The notes: generated by a model not told the origin, from the sequence alone. A DNA stretch of 19,559 bases from Bdellovibrionales bacterium (GCA_020434375.1 JAGRAY010000015.1:1-19559), one strand, 5' to 3'; counted from the stretch's first letter, positions 1-8,525 are shown. Numbers and translations are program-made.

Positions 1-1
1 A

Positions 2-307
2 TCTCTTCGCGAATCTTTTGTAGGACTTGTGGTTCCAAGCAAGTTTTATAGCGCCCTACTCGTTCAAAGACCCATCTTAGCGGTCTTAAGCCCAATGACT
101 TCACATGCACAAATCATTCAAAAACTTGAACTTGGCTACCTCTGTGATCCCAACCCAGAAACACTTGCGAACTTAATTTTTCAGGCCTCTAATGATAAAA
201 CACGTCTTTCACAAATTGAAACAAACATTGCCAATTATGTAGCTAGTCAAGATGGAAAAAACAAATCGTTAGATGCCTATACTCACACTATAGAATCACT
301 ATGCTAA
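2..307 (+). CDS. Glycosyltransferase, C-terminal fragment (WcaI-like GT4)
   Basis: The reading frame is open from base 2, so this is the 3' end of a gene that begins outside the window; the ATG at 29 is internal. The fragment carries the motif VPSKFYSAL followed by RPILAV. This matches the nucleotide-sugar-binding end of WcaI-like and related GT4 glycosyltransferases, where the usual form is VPSKxYxxLAxGRPV. A short helical tail follows, as is normal after that site. The enzyme would add a sugar to a lipid-linked repeat unit at the cytoplasmic face of the inner membrane. Its stop overlaps the next start by 7 bases, so the two genes are probably translated together. Donor and acceptor cannot be read from this fragment. 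Confidence 0.75.
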   Translation, partial: SLRESFVGLVVPSKFYSALLVQRPILAVLSPMTSHAQIIQKLELGYLCDPNPETLANLIFQASNDKTRLSQIETNIANYVASQDGKNKSLDAYTHTIESLC

Positions 308-1032
308 ACACATCATTATCTATCGTAGTTCCTTTCTATAATGAAGAAGTCGCCTTGGAAGAAAATCTTGTAACGCTCTTTGAAACTCTAAAGAGCTCAG
401 GACTTCGATTTGAATTAATTCTTGCCAACGATGGCTCCTCAGACCAAAGTCTCAAGATCGCATCTAGCTTTCAAGCTAGGCATCCGAGTCTCATTAAACT
501 CCTTTCAAATGATGTTAACCGAGGTCGCGGTTATGTTTTAAAACAAGCCTTTTTAGTAGCCTCTATGGACCATCTTGGATACATCGATGCAGATCTGGAA
601 ATTCCAGAACACCATATCCTTGAACTCCTTGAAGCCATGCTGTCAAGTGGCGCCGATGTAGGCGTTGGTGATAAAACTAAACCATCAGCATCAAAGGTTC
701 GAGACTTTCACCGAATGTTGGCAACCAAAATATTAAATGGCTTGTTAGGGTTCTGCTTGAACTCCAAATTTAGTGACCACCAGTGTGGATTAAAGATATT
801 CAAAAAAGAAGCGCTCTTGTCTCTTTTAAACAAAACTAATGAAGATCGATGGGCTTTTGATACAGAGCTTTTACTTTTAGCTCAAAGGGACAATTTTGCG
901 AGCGTAGAAATAGGTGTAAGTTTGCGGCGAAAACGAAAAAGCACCGTATCCGTTTTAAAAACTGGTTTTATGTTTCTCCGTAAAATAGTGAGTTTTTGGA
1001 AACGCGGTTTGCGGATTCAAAGACCATCTTAA
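301..1032 (+). CDS. GT2-family glycosyltransferase (DPM1 / polyprenyl-phosphate sugar transferase-like)
   Basis: A 243-residue protein with the GT-A fold landmarks of family 2. These are SIVVPFYNEE at residues 7-16, NDGSSD at 43-48, the metal- and nucleotide-binding DAD at 96-98, and QCGLKIF at 161-167. WAFDTELL follows at 184-191. This pattern is typical of dolichyl/polyprenyl-phosphate mannose or glucose synthase-like enzymes. No transmembrane segment is evident, so it belongs to the soluble or peripherally membrane-bound subgroup. It may charge a lipid carrier or add a sugar within the repeat unit. The ATG lies inside the end of the preceding glycosyltransferase gene. The stop overlaps the stop of the opposing AsnB-like gene by 4 bases. 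Family assignment is firm; the substrate is unknown. Confidence 0.88.
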   Translation: MLNTSLSIVVPFYNEEVALEENLVTLFETLKSSGLRFELILANDGSSDQSLKIASSFQARHPSLIKLLSNDVNRGRGYVLKQAFLVASMDHLGYIDADLEIPEHHILELLEAMLSSGADVGVGDKTKPSASKVRDFHRMLATKILNGLLGFCLNSKFSDHQCGLKIFKKEALLSLLNKTNEDRWAFDTELLLLAQRDNFASVEIGVSLRRKRKSTVSVLKTGFMFLRKIVSFWKRGLRIQRPS

Positions 1033-2888
1033 TCTATAAATTCTTGCGTCCATGCCTCTAACAAAATTAGCGAAAACAGAGCCCTACCTCTGTTTTTACC
1101 CAGTGCAAAGTGATCATGTTTGATTTTCTCAATAACTGATGTATCCAGCCATGGCCTATGAAGGGTAGCATCCTTTGATAAATAACTCTCAACCGAACCA
1201 CGCCACGAGGTCCGAAACCAATGATCTAAAGGAAATTCAAAGCCTTGCTTTTTTCTATAAGCAATGTCTTCCGGCACATATGCGGAAAGCTGCTTTCTTA
1301 GTAATTTCTTATCTTTGTACCAATTTAGATGTTCTTTTGGTTTGAAACCAAAAGCCATTCGAACAACATCTGTTTGCAGATAAGGGACCCTCACTTCAAG
1401 CCCATTAATCATAGACATTTTGTCAGCTTTAATTAACAAGTCATCTCTTAGAAAAGTTACAAGATCAATCCATTGCATTTGATACTGCGAAGACAGATCA
1501 GCTGAATCGTCAAATAAATTCTCAAAATGAGTCGACAGCGACATAGCTTCTTTTGGGTCGTGCTTGTATATTTTTTTTAGCTCATCACTTGAAAACCCAG
1601 AAAACAGATGAAAATATCTTTGAAATCGAGGCATATCAATGATGTCGTTATACCTTCGTACTCGCGAAGCAAGGCGAGGTATTTTTTCTGCTATTAGCAA
1701 AGTAAGTTGTTGAAGCTTGTTGGGATAAGCCCTAAATAAAGATACTAGTTGATCCCAATAGTAGCGATGATATCCCGAAAACAACTCATCGCCTCCTTCT
1801 CCAGAAAGTGTAACTTTCACTTCTTTTCGGGTTTCGTGACTTAACTTCATCAAAGCTAACGCGGATGGATCCATCATGGGCTCTTCCAACGTTCGAGCTA
1901 ACAATCGAAAATTACGGCAATCATCGGGAATCACATTTATTTCAGTCAAATTTATATCAAGGTGTTGCGCCACTCTCTTGGCTGTTATCGACTCATCAAA
2001 CTGAGGATCTGACGGAAAAGACACCGAGAATGCCTGAAGATCCCGACCCAGCTCTCTCTTTGTAATAGCAGCAATTAGGCTAGAGTCGATACCACCACTT
2101 AAATACAAACCTACTGGCACGTCTGATACCAATGAACGCTCTACAGCTGAAATAAGACAAGATCTAAGGCTACTCACATCAGATGTTTTGCTTTGAGACA
2201 ATGTGCTTGGATCTAAATCTCGACTAAATGACCTTGTAGTTATTGTACCTTTAGAACTAATAGAAATTAGTTCGCCAGGTTCTATTTTTTTTATCCCTTT
2301 AAACAGAGTTTGTCCGAAAGGAACATAACCCATCAAAAAATATGCTGGAATTTGAGTGTGATCTAATTGTAATTTTCTTGAAATACCTTTTTGGATACTT
2401 TTTATTTCGGATGCAATATAAATTCGATTTTTGTCACGTAACCAATATAGGGGTTTAATTCCGAACGAATCTCTGAACACGTAGGTCATAGATATTTGTG
2501 AGTCAAAAAGAATGCCAGCAAACATTCCTTGCATTTTTTGAAAAATCGAAACGCCCCAATGTTTGAATCCCAATAGAAACACTTCTGTGTCCGATGACGA
2601 TCGAAACTCTTCACCACAATCGATGAGCTCTTGTCTAATAGACTTATAATTGAAAATTTCGCCGTTAATCACCAAAGTGTAGCGTCCATCTGGTGTTGAC
2701 ATAGGTTGCTGACCCCGATCCACATCGATAATAGATAATCTTCGATGACCCAATAAAATAGACGAGTGAAAGAAATAACCCTCGTCATCTGGACCACGAT
2801 GGACCAAGCCAGACACCATGGACTCAATAGAGTTTCTGGACAAGTGTGAATTAGAATCTAATGCGATAACAGCGGCAATACCACACAT
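1029..2888 (-). CDS. Glutamine-dependent asparagine synthetase-like amidotransferase (AsnB family)
   Basis: A 619-residue, two-domain protein of normal AsnB length. The N-terminal class II glutaminase has the nucleophile Cys2 (MCGI), HRGPDDEG at 30-37, the paired Arg49-Arg50, NGEIFNY at 75-81 and SSSDTEV at 97-103. The synthetase domain has the ATP pyrophosphatase loop SGGIDSS at 264-270 and SGEGGDELFSGY at 362-373. The family transfers ammonia from glutamine to an adenylated carboxylate, classically aspartate. In polysaccharide loci, homologues such as Pseudomonas WbpS are thought to amidate uronic-acid sugars instead, and the location here favours that (inference). A GAGG lies 10 bases before the ATG. 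The gene starts one base after the upstream membrane-protein gene ends, so the two form an operon. The last 4 bases overlap the stop of the opposing GT2 gene. Confidence 0.92.
   Translation of the reverse strand: MCGIAAVIALDSNSHLSRNSIESMVSGLVHRGPDDEGYFFHSSILLGHRRLSIIDVDRGQQPMSTPDGRYTLVINGEIFNYKSIRQELIDCGEEFRSSSDTEVFLLGFKHWGVSIFQKMQGMFAGILFDSQISMTYVFRDSFGIKPLYWLRDKNRIYIASEIKSIQKGISRKLQLDHTQIPAYFLMGYVPFGQTLFKGIKKIEPGELISISSKGTITTRSFSRDLDPSTLSQSKTSDVSSLRSCLISAVERSLVSDVPVGLYLSGGIDSSLIAAITKRELGRDLQAFSVSFPSDPQFDESITAKRVAQHLDINLTEINVIPDDCRNFRLLARTLEEPMMDPSALALMKLSHETRKEVKVTLSGEGGDELFSGYHRYYWDQLVSLFRAYPNKLQQLTLLIAEKIPRLASRVRRYNDIIDMPRFQRYFHLFSGFSSDELKKIYKHDPKEAMSLSTHFENLFDDSADLSSQYQMQWIDLVTFLRDDLLIKADKMSMINGLEVRVPYLQTDVVRMAFGFKPKEHLNWYKDKKLLRKQLSAYVPEDIAYRKKQGFEFPLDHWFRTSWRGSVESYLSKDATLHRPWLDTSVIEKIKHDHFALGKNRGRALFSLILLEAWTQEFID
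1073..1097 (+). terminator. Terminator-like hairpin inside the opposing AsnB-like gene
   Basis: AAAACAGAG (1073-1081) and CTCTGTTTT (1088-1096) form a perfect 9-bp stem with a 6-base loop. The run of five T at 1093-1097 closes the stem and forms the tail. It sits about 40 bases after the stop of the GT2 gene. It is well placed to end plus-strand transcription, although it lies within the 3' coding part of the minus-strand AsnB-like gene. Only three of the nine pairs are GC, so strength is uncertain. The minus-strand copy has a poorer T-tail. Confidence 0.45.
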
Positions 2889-2889
2889 T

Positions 2890-4386
2890 TTAAATTTGCC
2901 TCATTCGATCAAGCTTAACTAGAAGCACTCCTAAAAGCCAAAATGGAAAACAAAAAAAGCTTCCCACAGAACTAAACCAACTCTCAAATACTCCTGAGAT
3001 AGTTCCAGCAACAACTGAACAGTAGATCGCAACATGCATAGGCTGAGCAAACTCAGACTTAGCCACTACGTGAAACAAAAATTTTAAACCAAGAAAATGG
3101 AAAAATATGATTAAAATAAAAAACCCCATTGCACCTACAAAACCCAAATTGATTAGTTCTTCAAGGTATCCATTGTGTGTGTGACCACCCTGAAAATCGA
3201 GTGGAAGATCAGGAAAAAATTTAAGCTGAAATAAGCGATCTGTAACTCCAAATCCATATCCAAGCATAGGCTTTTGTTTGATTAGATACCACGACGATTT
3301 CCAAACACCTAGCCTGCCACTACCAGTATCTAGAGTGCGTTCTCGAATGACTTGTTCTCTAAAATAGGTGGGGTCAGCATCTGGACGATTTACATCGGTA
3401 TTGAGCAAAATACTAAGTGCGAGCACAAATACACCTGTTAAAACAATATAAATTGCATTTTTTTTGTAACAAAAAAAGGCCAGTGCCCCTACCGACAATA
3501 TTGATGCAATAATGGCCGCTCTGGAGCCTGACGCAAGAATTAAAATTGGCAACCCTATTAAAACAAGTGTTGACAGCCACTTTTTTTTTCTGTTTTCGAA
3601 TAGTACCCAAACCGCAATTGGAAACATCACTGCGCAATAGTGACCTAGTTGATTTGGGTTTCCCAAAACAAATCTAAAACGTCCTGCATATTTCATTTGA
3701 GATGGCATCCACAAGAGAAATATGAGACTGGAAACAAAAACCAAAACCAACATTTTCCAGAATGTTTGAAGAATATTCTCGATATCTTCCAAGGAATTTA
3801 TTCTATTCCAAAAGTAGACCCCTACCACTACAAACAAAAGAACGAATGAAAGTGCCCGTTGAAAAGAAAGAATCGGATCTACCGAATAGATTGAACTCAC
3901 AAGTCCATATATGCAAAGGTAGACAAAGAAAATATGATATAGGCTCCAGCTAGAAAATCTGGAGATTACAGCAGTTTGATTGGGTTCAACAAACTTTTGG
4001 TCAATTACCTTTGAATGACTACCCACGTCCAAAGGGTTTGAGGGCGACTTTTCATCAATTGCACCCGATAAGGCAATAGCACGAGAGCCCACCAAAGGTC
4101 TCATCTGTAAACTTTTAAGACCCACAAGCAGGAGTATGTAGAACCTAAGGTAAAAACTCTGTGCAGCAATCATTCGATGAAAGCAACTTCCCAGAGCCAA
4201 AACCACTAGAATAATTAAAAGAAGACTGCTGTCGTCCACAGAGATTATAAGCCAACATAACGACACGGCTATGATACCCATGACTAACCATTTAACCTGA
4301 TCATTCAGAACAATTTGGCTTGCAGCCCAAACGGAAACAATAAATATAATGGTCACCATAATGTCACGAACTTGAGTTGATTTCAC
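2890..4386 (-). CDS. Polysaccharide polymerase / O-antigen ligase-type membrane protein (Wzy_C superfamily)
   Basis: A 498-residue, highly hydrophobic protein with about a dozen predicted membrane segments. Signature stretches of the Wzy/WaaL superfamily are present: GNPNQLGHY at 242-250, ASGSRAA at 285-291, GSGRLGVWK at 355-363, and GGHTHNGYLEEL at 400-411. The His402/His404 stretch lies in the large periplasmic loop, where WaaL-type ligases keep functional residues. It would polymerise repeat units or ligate polymer to a lipid acceptor at the periplasmic face; polymerases and ligases cannot be told apart by sequence. Residues 97-144 form an unusual hydrophilic stretch between membrane segments. 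The start is given as GTG at 4386; an in-frame ATG at 4359 (residue 10) is a reasonable alternative. The AsnB-like gene follows after one base. Confidence 0.85.
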   Translation of the reverse strand: MKSTQVRDIMVTIIFIVSVWAASQIVLNDQVKWLVMGIIAVSLCWLIISVDDSSLLLIILVVLALGSCFHRMIAAQSFYLRFYILLLVGLKSLQMRPLVGSRAIALSGAIDEKSPSNPLDVGSHSKVIDQKFVEPNQTAVISRFSSWSLYHIFFVYLCIYGLVSSIYSVDPILSFQRALSFVLLFVVVGVYFWNRINSLEDIENILQTFWKMLVLVFVSSLIFLLWMPSQMKYAGRFRFVLGNPNQLGHYCAVMFPIAVWVLFENRKKKWLSTLVLIGLPILILASGSRAAIIASILSVGALAFFCYKKNAIYIVLTGVFVLALSILLNTDVNRPDADPTYFREQVIRERTLDTGSGRLGVWKSSWYLIKQKPMLGYGFGVTDRLFQLKFFPDLPLDFQGGHTHNGYLEELINLGFVGAMGFFILIIFFHFLGLKFLFHVVAKSEFAQPMHVAIYCSVVAGTISGVFESWFSSVGSFFCFPFWLLGVLLVKLDRMRQI

Positions 4387-4404
4387 GCGGCTTTAAGTTA
4401 TCAT
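4377..4404 (+). promoter_or_regulatory. Candidate sigma70-type promoter for the 4422 glycosyltransferase
   Basis: TTGATT (4377-4382, 4 of 6 consensus bases) and TATCAT (4399-4404, 5 of 6) are separated by 16 bases. Transcription would start near 4411, about 11 bases before the ATG at 4422. The element overlaps the 5' end of the divergent membrane-protein gene. It also argues against the upstream TTG at 4377 as a translation start, because that codon would lie in the -35 box. Identified by eye only. Confidence 0.4.
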
Positions 4405-4413
4405 GCCCGATAA
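4398..4413. repeat. Small inverted repeat in the divergent intergenic region
   Basis: TTATC and GATAA form a perfect 5-bp dyad separated by ATGCCC. It overlaps the proposed -10 box of the plus-strand promoter and lies upstream of the minus-strand GTG start. It could be an operator for either direction, but arms this short also occur by chance. Confidence 0.2.
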
Positions 4414-4421
4414 AACATTCA

Positions 4422-5600
4422 ATGCAACATCGTCACCGAATTTTATATGTTTCCCCATTTGCATTTAAAGCCAGTGGTGCAGACGAAAGCCTTATTGAAA
4501 TTTTGCGTAACCTACCAAAAGATCGATTTCAGACTTTCGTGGTTATTCCGAGAGGATCACCATATACCGAAAGACTCAAAGAAGTTTGCCATAAAGTTGT
4601 ATCTATTCCCATGATGCGCCTAAAGCGGTCGATGAATCCTCTATATTGGATTCTATATCTGATTTGGCTTCCTATAGAGGTGCTTATATTTTTCTATCTA
4701 CTTTTATGGCATCATATTGATCTCGTACATATCAATATGGAGTCAACCTTGGCCGCAGCGTTTAGCGCTAACATTGTTGCGATACCCGTTATTATTCATT
4801 ATCGAGGTAACACGACTAGTCGACCCAAATGGTTTTTTGATCGGTTTTTACGATTGGTCACACGTATCTCTCACCTAGTGATATGCATTAGCCACACCAA
4901 TAGCCTTGGATTCATTGATCGAAACCTTCATCACAAATTAAAAGTTCTTTATAATCCGGTGGATCTCGTGCGATTTAGTACTCCTAAGTCTAGATCTTAT
5001 TTTTTAAGTAAAGGTATTTCAAAAACCACGGCTGTTGTGACGTACGTAGGACGTCTACATCCAAGGAAAAGAGTGCTTGATCTTATTGAGGCTTTTCAAA
5101 TAATTTACGAGAACTCTCACCATAATTTGTGTCTTGCAATTGTAGGTGGTGACCCTAACATTGACTTAGAACAAAAATATTTGCAGATTCTTAAAGAACG
5201 CGTTTCACTGGTGGGCAACGATTTTCCTGTGTATTTCATTGGTCATGAAGCTGATATTCCGTCTGTGCTTCATAGCAGCCACTGTCTTGTTCTACCATCT
5301 ATCGATGAAGGATTTGGCAGAATTCTTGTAGAAGCTATGGCTGCAAACGTTCCCGTTGTGGGAACACGATCTGGAGCCATTCCAGAACTTTTACAAAATG
5401 GAAAGTATGGCTGGCTTTGTAATACAAAGTCTCCTAAAGACCTGGCCACTGTGATCATTGAAGTCTTTAATGATCAAACCAAAGCCATGGAAAAAGCTTC
5501 GAAGGCACAAAAATATGCTGAAACTGTATTTTCACCCAGACACTACATAACTGAACTCACATCTTATTATAGTCAATTCCTGGATTCTAAAGACGCTTGA
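4422..5600 (+). CDS. GT4-family glycosyltransferase
   Basis: A 392-residue GT-B enzyme when started at the ATG at 4422. The frame extends to a TTG at 4377, but the family normally begins close to a sequence like RILYVSPF, which is residues 6-13 from this ATG. Landmarks are ASGADES at 17-23 (N-terminal Rossmann domain), the linker-region GRLHPRKR at 210-217, and the EX7E motif formed by Glu296 and Glu304 in EGFGRILVEAM, then PVVGTRSGAIPELL. A hydrophobic stretch near residues 74-96 probably associates with the membrane, as in many lipid-linked oligosaccharide transferases. It is a retaining transferase acting at the cytoplasmic side; donor unknown. It stands alone on the plus strand between minus-strand operons, and its last 28 bases overlap the end of the next gene. 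Confidence 0.9.
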   Translation: MQHRHRILYVSPFAFKASGADESLIEILRNLPKDRFQTFVVIPRGSPYTERLKEVCHKVVSIPMMRLKRSMNPLYWILYLIWLPIEVLIFFYLLLWHHIDLVHINMESTLAAAFSANIVAIPVIIHYRGNTTSRPKWFFDRFLRLVTRISHLVICISHTNSLGFIDRNLHHKLKVLYNPVDLVRFSTPKSRSYFLSKGISKTTAVVTYVGRLHPRKRVLDLIEAFQIIYENSHHNLCLAIVGGDPNIDLEQKYLQILKERVSLVGNDFPVYFIGHEADIPSVLHSSHCLVLPSIDEGFGRILVEAMAANVPVVGTRSGAIPELLQNGKYGWLCNTKSPKDLATVIIEVFNDQTKAMEKASKAQKYAETVFSPRHYITELTSYYSQFLDSKDA

Positions 5601-6745
5601 ACAGCTGCTTCTATATTTGAAACTAGGCGTCTATGCGTCCATGATTCCATAATGCGCCTGGAACAATGTCCCATATTTTGTCGAAGACTCAAATCTTGAC
5701 TTAAGTGTTGCATCGCCAAAAAAAGAGCTTCGACGTTATTATTTTTGATTACCAATGCATTTTCCTGATGCTTTGCAAACATTCCCGCTGCACCCACCAC
5801 ATCCGTAGTGATGATTGGTAATCCCGCTGCCATAGCCTCTAATACAACTGCGCCAAAAGGTTCCTCACGTGACGGAAGTACAAATATATCTGCCAACGCA
5901 TAGTAGAGAGGTAAATCCTTCGGCATGACAAACCCTCCAAAGTTCACTGACTGAGACAAGCCCATCTTATCAACCATGCTACGAACAAAGGCTTCCATTT
6001 TTCCTGATCCCACAATAACTAATGCATATGCATTGTTTTGCATATGATTGAGCTTAGAAAATGCTTCAACGAGTAAGTCTATGCCTTTTCGTTGATTAAG
6101 CGTTCCAACAAAAAGGAAACAGATTTTATTATTAAATTTCCACTGTTTAAGTTTTGCTTTTGCCAATGGCTTCTGGTCTTCTACGGATACTTTGTATACT
6201 TCACTATCAATGGTGTTGGGGAAAAACCAAATTCGCTTCTCGTCTGCGCCAAAAGAAATAATGTATTGCCTAGCTTTCTCGCTCATGACCAAATTTGCAC
6301 TGGCATTCGAGTATAGTTTTGTCAAAATCACTTTTTTAAATACTTTCTTCAACCATGACCTTGCCTTACTATGATGACTTTCTGTCATAAGAATATAAGG
6401 AATAGATTTTCGTGAGCAGAATGCCATTACTCTCCACATAGCCCATTGGGCATAACCTCCGATAATATATAAATCATACGGATCATTAAATAGAATGTCG
6501 AAGTTCCAGTTGAAATAGAAGGTATGATATCCTGCAATACAAAACTGTGAGCCTTCAAGAATGAAATCTCTATCGTCATTATAGTTAGGCCAAAGGCGAT
6601 CGCGCTGATGCTTCGCTAGATAGAAAAAATCAAATGTGTATCGATCTGATTTTCTTAATTGGGAAAATACTGGTGCTCTATACGGCGTTGCAATTTCGGT
6701 GAGCACTGCTACTCTCTGCTTATGATTGCTTTGTGATTTCAACAA
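5573..6745 (-). CDS. GT4-family glycosyltransferase
   Basis: A 390-residue GT-B protein. The N-terminus RVAVLTEIATPYRAPVFSQL (residues 11-30) matches the start of many GT4 enzymes. GTLNQRKG at 214-221 and VIVGSGKM at 243-250 mark the donor domain. The EX7E pair is Glu295 and Glu303 within EEPFGAVVLEAM, followed by GLPIITTDVVGAA. The chosen start is TTG at 6745, because no ATG occurs before conserved sequence. A GTG at residue 13 or 14 would already cut into the first beta strand. The start lies 26 bases inside the preceding gene, suggesting translational coupling in an acetyltransferase-GT4-GT4 operon. The stop overlaps the opposing GT4 gene tail to tail by 28 bases. Sugar specificity is unknown. 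Confidence 0.88.
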   Translation of the reverse strand: MLKSQSNHKQRVAVLTEIATPYRAPVFSQLRKSDRYTFDFFYLAKHQRDRLWPNYNDDRDFILEGSQFCIAGYHTFYFNWNFDILFNDPYDLYIIGGYAQWAMWRVMAFCSRKSIPYILMTESHHSKARSWLKKVFKKVILTKLYSNASANLVMSEKARQYIISFGADEKRIWFFPNTIDSEVYKVSVEDQKPLAKAKLKQWKFNNKICFLFVGTLNQRKGIDLLVEAFSKLNHMQNNAYALVIVGSGKMEAFVRSMVDKMGLSQSVNFGGFVMPKDLPLYYALADIFVLPSREEPFGAVVLEAMAAGLPIITTDVVGAAGMFAKHQENALVIKNNNVEALFLAMQHLSQDLSLRQNMGHCSRRIMESWTHRRLVSNIEAAVQASLESRN

Positions 6746-7976
6746 TTCTTTCTACAAATCGAGCATGATTTACGCTAGCATTAAAAATATTACACCATTT
6801 CAAACGGCTATTTTTTCGCTTAGAACACCAATGTTGGGCGTCTGCTATTTCTTTGACGATATTGTTCACGATCTTCTCATCACTTTCATCATGTAATACG
6901 AGTAATCCAGTATTTGCATCAACGATCTCAGATGTTCCTCCAACGTCACTTGCAACCGCTGGAATACCAAAACTCATTGCTTCCATGATAGACACCGGCA
7001 ATCCCTCGCTCAAGCTCATGTTTATAAAGAAATCTACATATTGATGACGGTAAAAATCAAGTACCGTTGAATTTTCCTGATAACCCTTGAGGTCGACGGT
7101 CAAATTGGATGGTATTCCATCTACCAATTTTTGTAGTTTTTTCATTTGGGGACCATTGCCAAAGTGGGTCCAGACAATTGTGTTTTCAGGTAGAGCCTTT
7201 GCAAGTTCTATCATAATGTTCGCTATTCTAAGAACCTGCTTGTTCTCACAGATTGCCGAACAGGAAACAACCTGCAACATTTGAGAATCTTTTTTAATCA
7301 AAGAGCCATCCTCAAACGTTTTGTTGTTTACACCTAAATAGCTAGTCCATATTGTATGGTCGTTGCCAGGATAATTTGCCCTCAAATAGTTAGCTCCATG
7401 AAGCGAAGCTGTGGCAATACCGTCGAGATTACTAACCGTCTTGCTTCTAAATGGAAACAGAGGAGGATCTTGTGTTTTCTCATAGATATCACTCCCATGA
7501 GCTCTAGAAATGACCGTTACTTTCGGATATTTTCTTTTTAGAAGAGCAAGCGCGTAGGCTGCATCATTAAGCCAATATGAATAAAAAACAGTAGGCTCCC
7601 TATTTATAACTTTATCCGTTAGCCACGATTCAAGAAACCTGCACAGTACATTGGCAGATCGATACCAAGACAATACTTTACTGATTTCTTTCAACTTCCA
7701 CACACGTAGGCTTGCTAACTGCTCAATCCAATCAAAATGTTTAAGCAGTAATCCGTATTTTTCTTTTGGCGAACGCCATAGGTGTTCTAGGCTCTTGGAC
7801 AATGTTTTATCTGTTTGTCCAAAAATTTTATTGGATGTCCCGCCTTCAAGATAGCGAGGAAGAAAATATATGCGATCACACACCTTTGACCATTCCTCTA
7901 ACTCAGGTTCAAGAAATGTCTGTTCTTGCGCACATAAAAATGGATAGCTCTCAGTGATTAAAACAAGGTTAATCAC
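6720..7976 (-). CDS. GT4-family glycosyltransferase (WcaL/AmsK-like)
   Basis: A 418-residue GT-B enzyme. FYSYWLNDAAYAL at 131-143 and SRAHGSDIYE at 157-166 are features of the GT4 subgroup that includes colanic acid WcaL and amylovoran AmsK. The donor-binding half has WTHFGNGPQ at 269-277 and the EX7E pair Glu324/Glu332 in SEGLPVSIMEAM, then GIPAVASDVGGTSEIV. These place it as a retaining transferase using a nucleotide sugar. The start is GTG at 7976, which overlaps the acetyltransferase stop by 8 bases (GTGATTAA); no later Met precedes the conserved N-terminal strand. The end overlaps the next GT4 gene by 26 bases. Resemblance to WcaL/AmsK is judged by motif only, so the exact linkage is open. 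Confidence 0.88.
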   Translation of the reverse strand: MINLVLITESYPFLCAQEQTFLEPELEEWSKVCDRIYFLPRYLEGGTSNKIFGQTDKTLSKSLEHLWRSPKEKYGLLLKHFDWIEQLASLRVWKLKEISKVLSWYRSANVLCRFLESWLTDKVINREPTVFYSYWLNDAAYALALLKRKYPKVTVISRAHGSDIYEKTQDPPLFPFRSKTVSNLDGIATASLHGANYLRANYPGNDHTIWTSYLGVNNKTFEDGSLIKKDSQMLQVVSCSAICENKQVLRIANIMIELAKALPENTIVWTHFGNGPQMKKLQKLVDGIPSNLTVDLKGYQENSTVLDFYRHQYVDFFINMSLSEGLPVSIMEAMSFGIPAVASDVGGTSEIVDANTGLLVLHDESDEKIVNNIVKEIADAQHWCSKRKNSRLKWCNIFNASVNHARFVERIVEITKQS

Positions 7977-8517
7977 GATTTCTAATTCTTGCCGCAGGAT
8001 TACCTAAATAGACAGTATTTGGTTCTAAATCGCTGGCGGCCATTGAGCCCATACCCAAAACTGCTGACCGCCCTATAACCACACCAGGAGCAACAATGGC
8101 CATAGCGCCAATCCATACATCATCTTCAATGATGATTTTTTGAGTAATTAAATCAAATGTTTCAATTTTGTAATTATGATTCCCTGTGCACAAATAAGCT
8201 CCCTGAGAAATACACACATTCTTGCCAATACTAATTTGATCTAGGTTGTCAAGCCATACCCGCTCGCCGATCCATGTATTATCAGCGACTGCCAGTTTCC
8301 AGGGGAATGTTATTTTGACATTAGGTTTGATGAGTACATTCCTACCAACGCTAGCTCCAAATATTCTCAAAATCACTCTTTTAATAAAGTAGGGATGAAC
8401 CAATGAATTTTCAAAAATAATAAAAGATACTAGTCGCCATATAGCCTCAACCCATAGGGACCGCCCTCTGTTAAAGGCTTCATTTTCAAAACAATCTAAT
8501 TTTTGGTCCACGGACAC
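7969..8517 (-). CDS. WcaF-like sugar O-acetyltransferase (left-handed beta-helix)
   Basis: A 182-residue protein of the hexapeptide-repeat acyltransferase family, close to the putative colanic-acid acetyltransferase WcaF in length and pattern. The N-terminus (RGRSLWVEAIWRLV) is helical. The repeats run from about residue 57, and the diagnostic LCTGNHNY at 109-116 contains the presumed catalytic His114. The end, VYLGNPAARIRNRD, is typical of the family. It probably transfers acetyl from acetyl-CoA to a sugar of the repeat unit in the cytoplasm. The start is given as GTG at 8517. A GTG at 8511 (residue 3), with GGAG five bases upstream, may be the true start. It leads an operon with two GT4 genes, overlapping the next by 8 bases, and is divergent from the gene at 8573. 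Confidence 0.88.
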   Translation of the reverse strand: MSVDQKLDCFENEAFNRGRSLWVEAIWRLVSFIIFENSLVHPYFIKRVILRIFGASVGRNVLIKPNVKITFPWKLAVADNTWIGERVWLDNLDQISIGKNVCISQGAYLCTGNHNYKIETFDLITQKIIIEDDVWIGAMAIVAPGVVIGRSAVLGMGSMAASDLEPNTVYLGNPAARIRNRD

Positions 8518-8525
8518 TCCGAGTG

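Noticed and set aside
29..31. ATG as a true gene start for a 92-residue protein
   Set aside because: The frame is open back to base 2 and encodes conserved glycosyltransferase sequence before this Met, so the gene is truncated by the window edge.
1865..2065. Open frame antisense to the AsnB-like gene
   Set aside because: It is a by-product of the strongly conserved synthetase domain on the other strand, with no start signals.
4377..4421. Upstream TTG start giving 15 extra residues on the 4422 glycosyltransferase
   Set aside because: The extra residues do not resemble the family N-terminus, and the TTG overlaps a candidate -35 box; the ATG at 4422 fits better.
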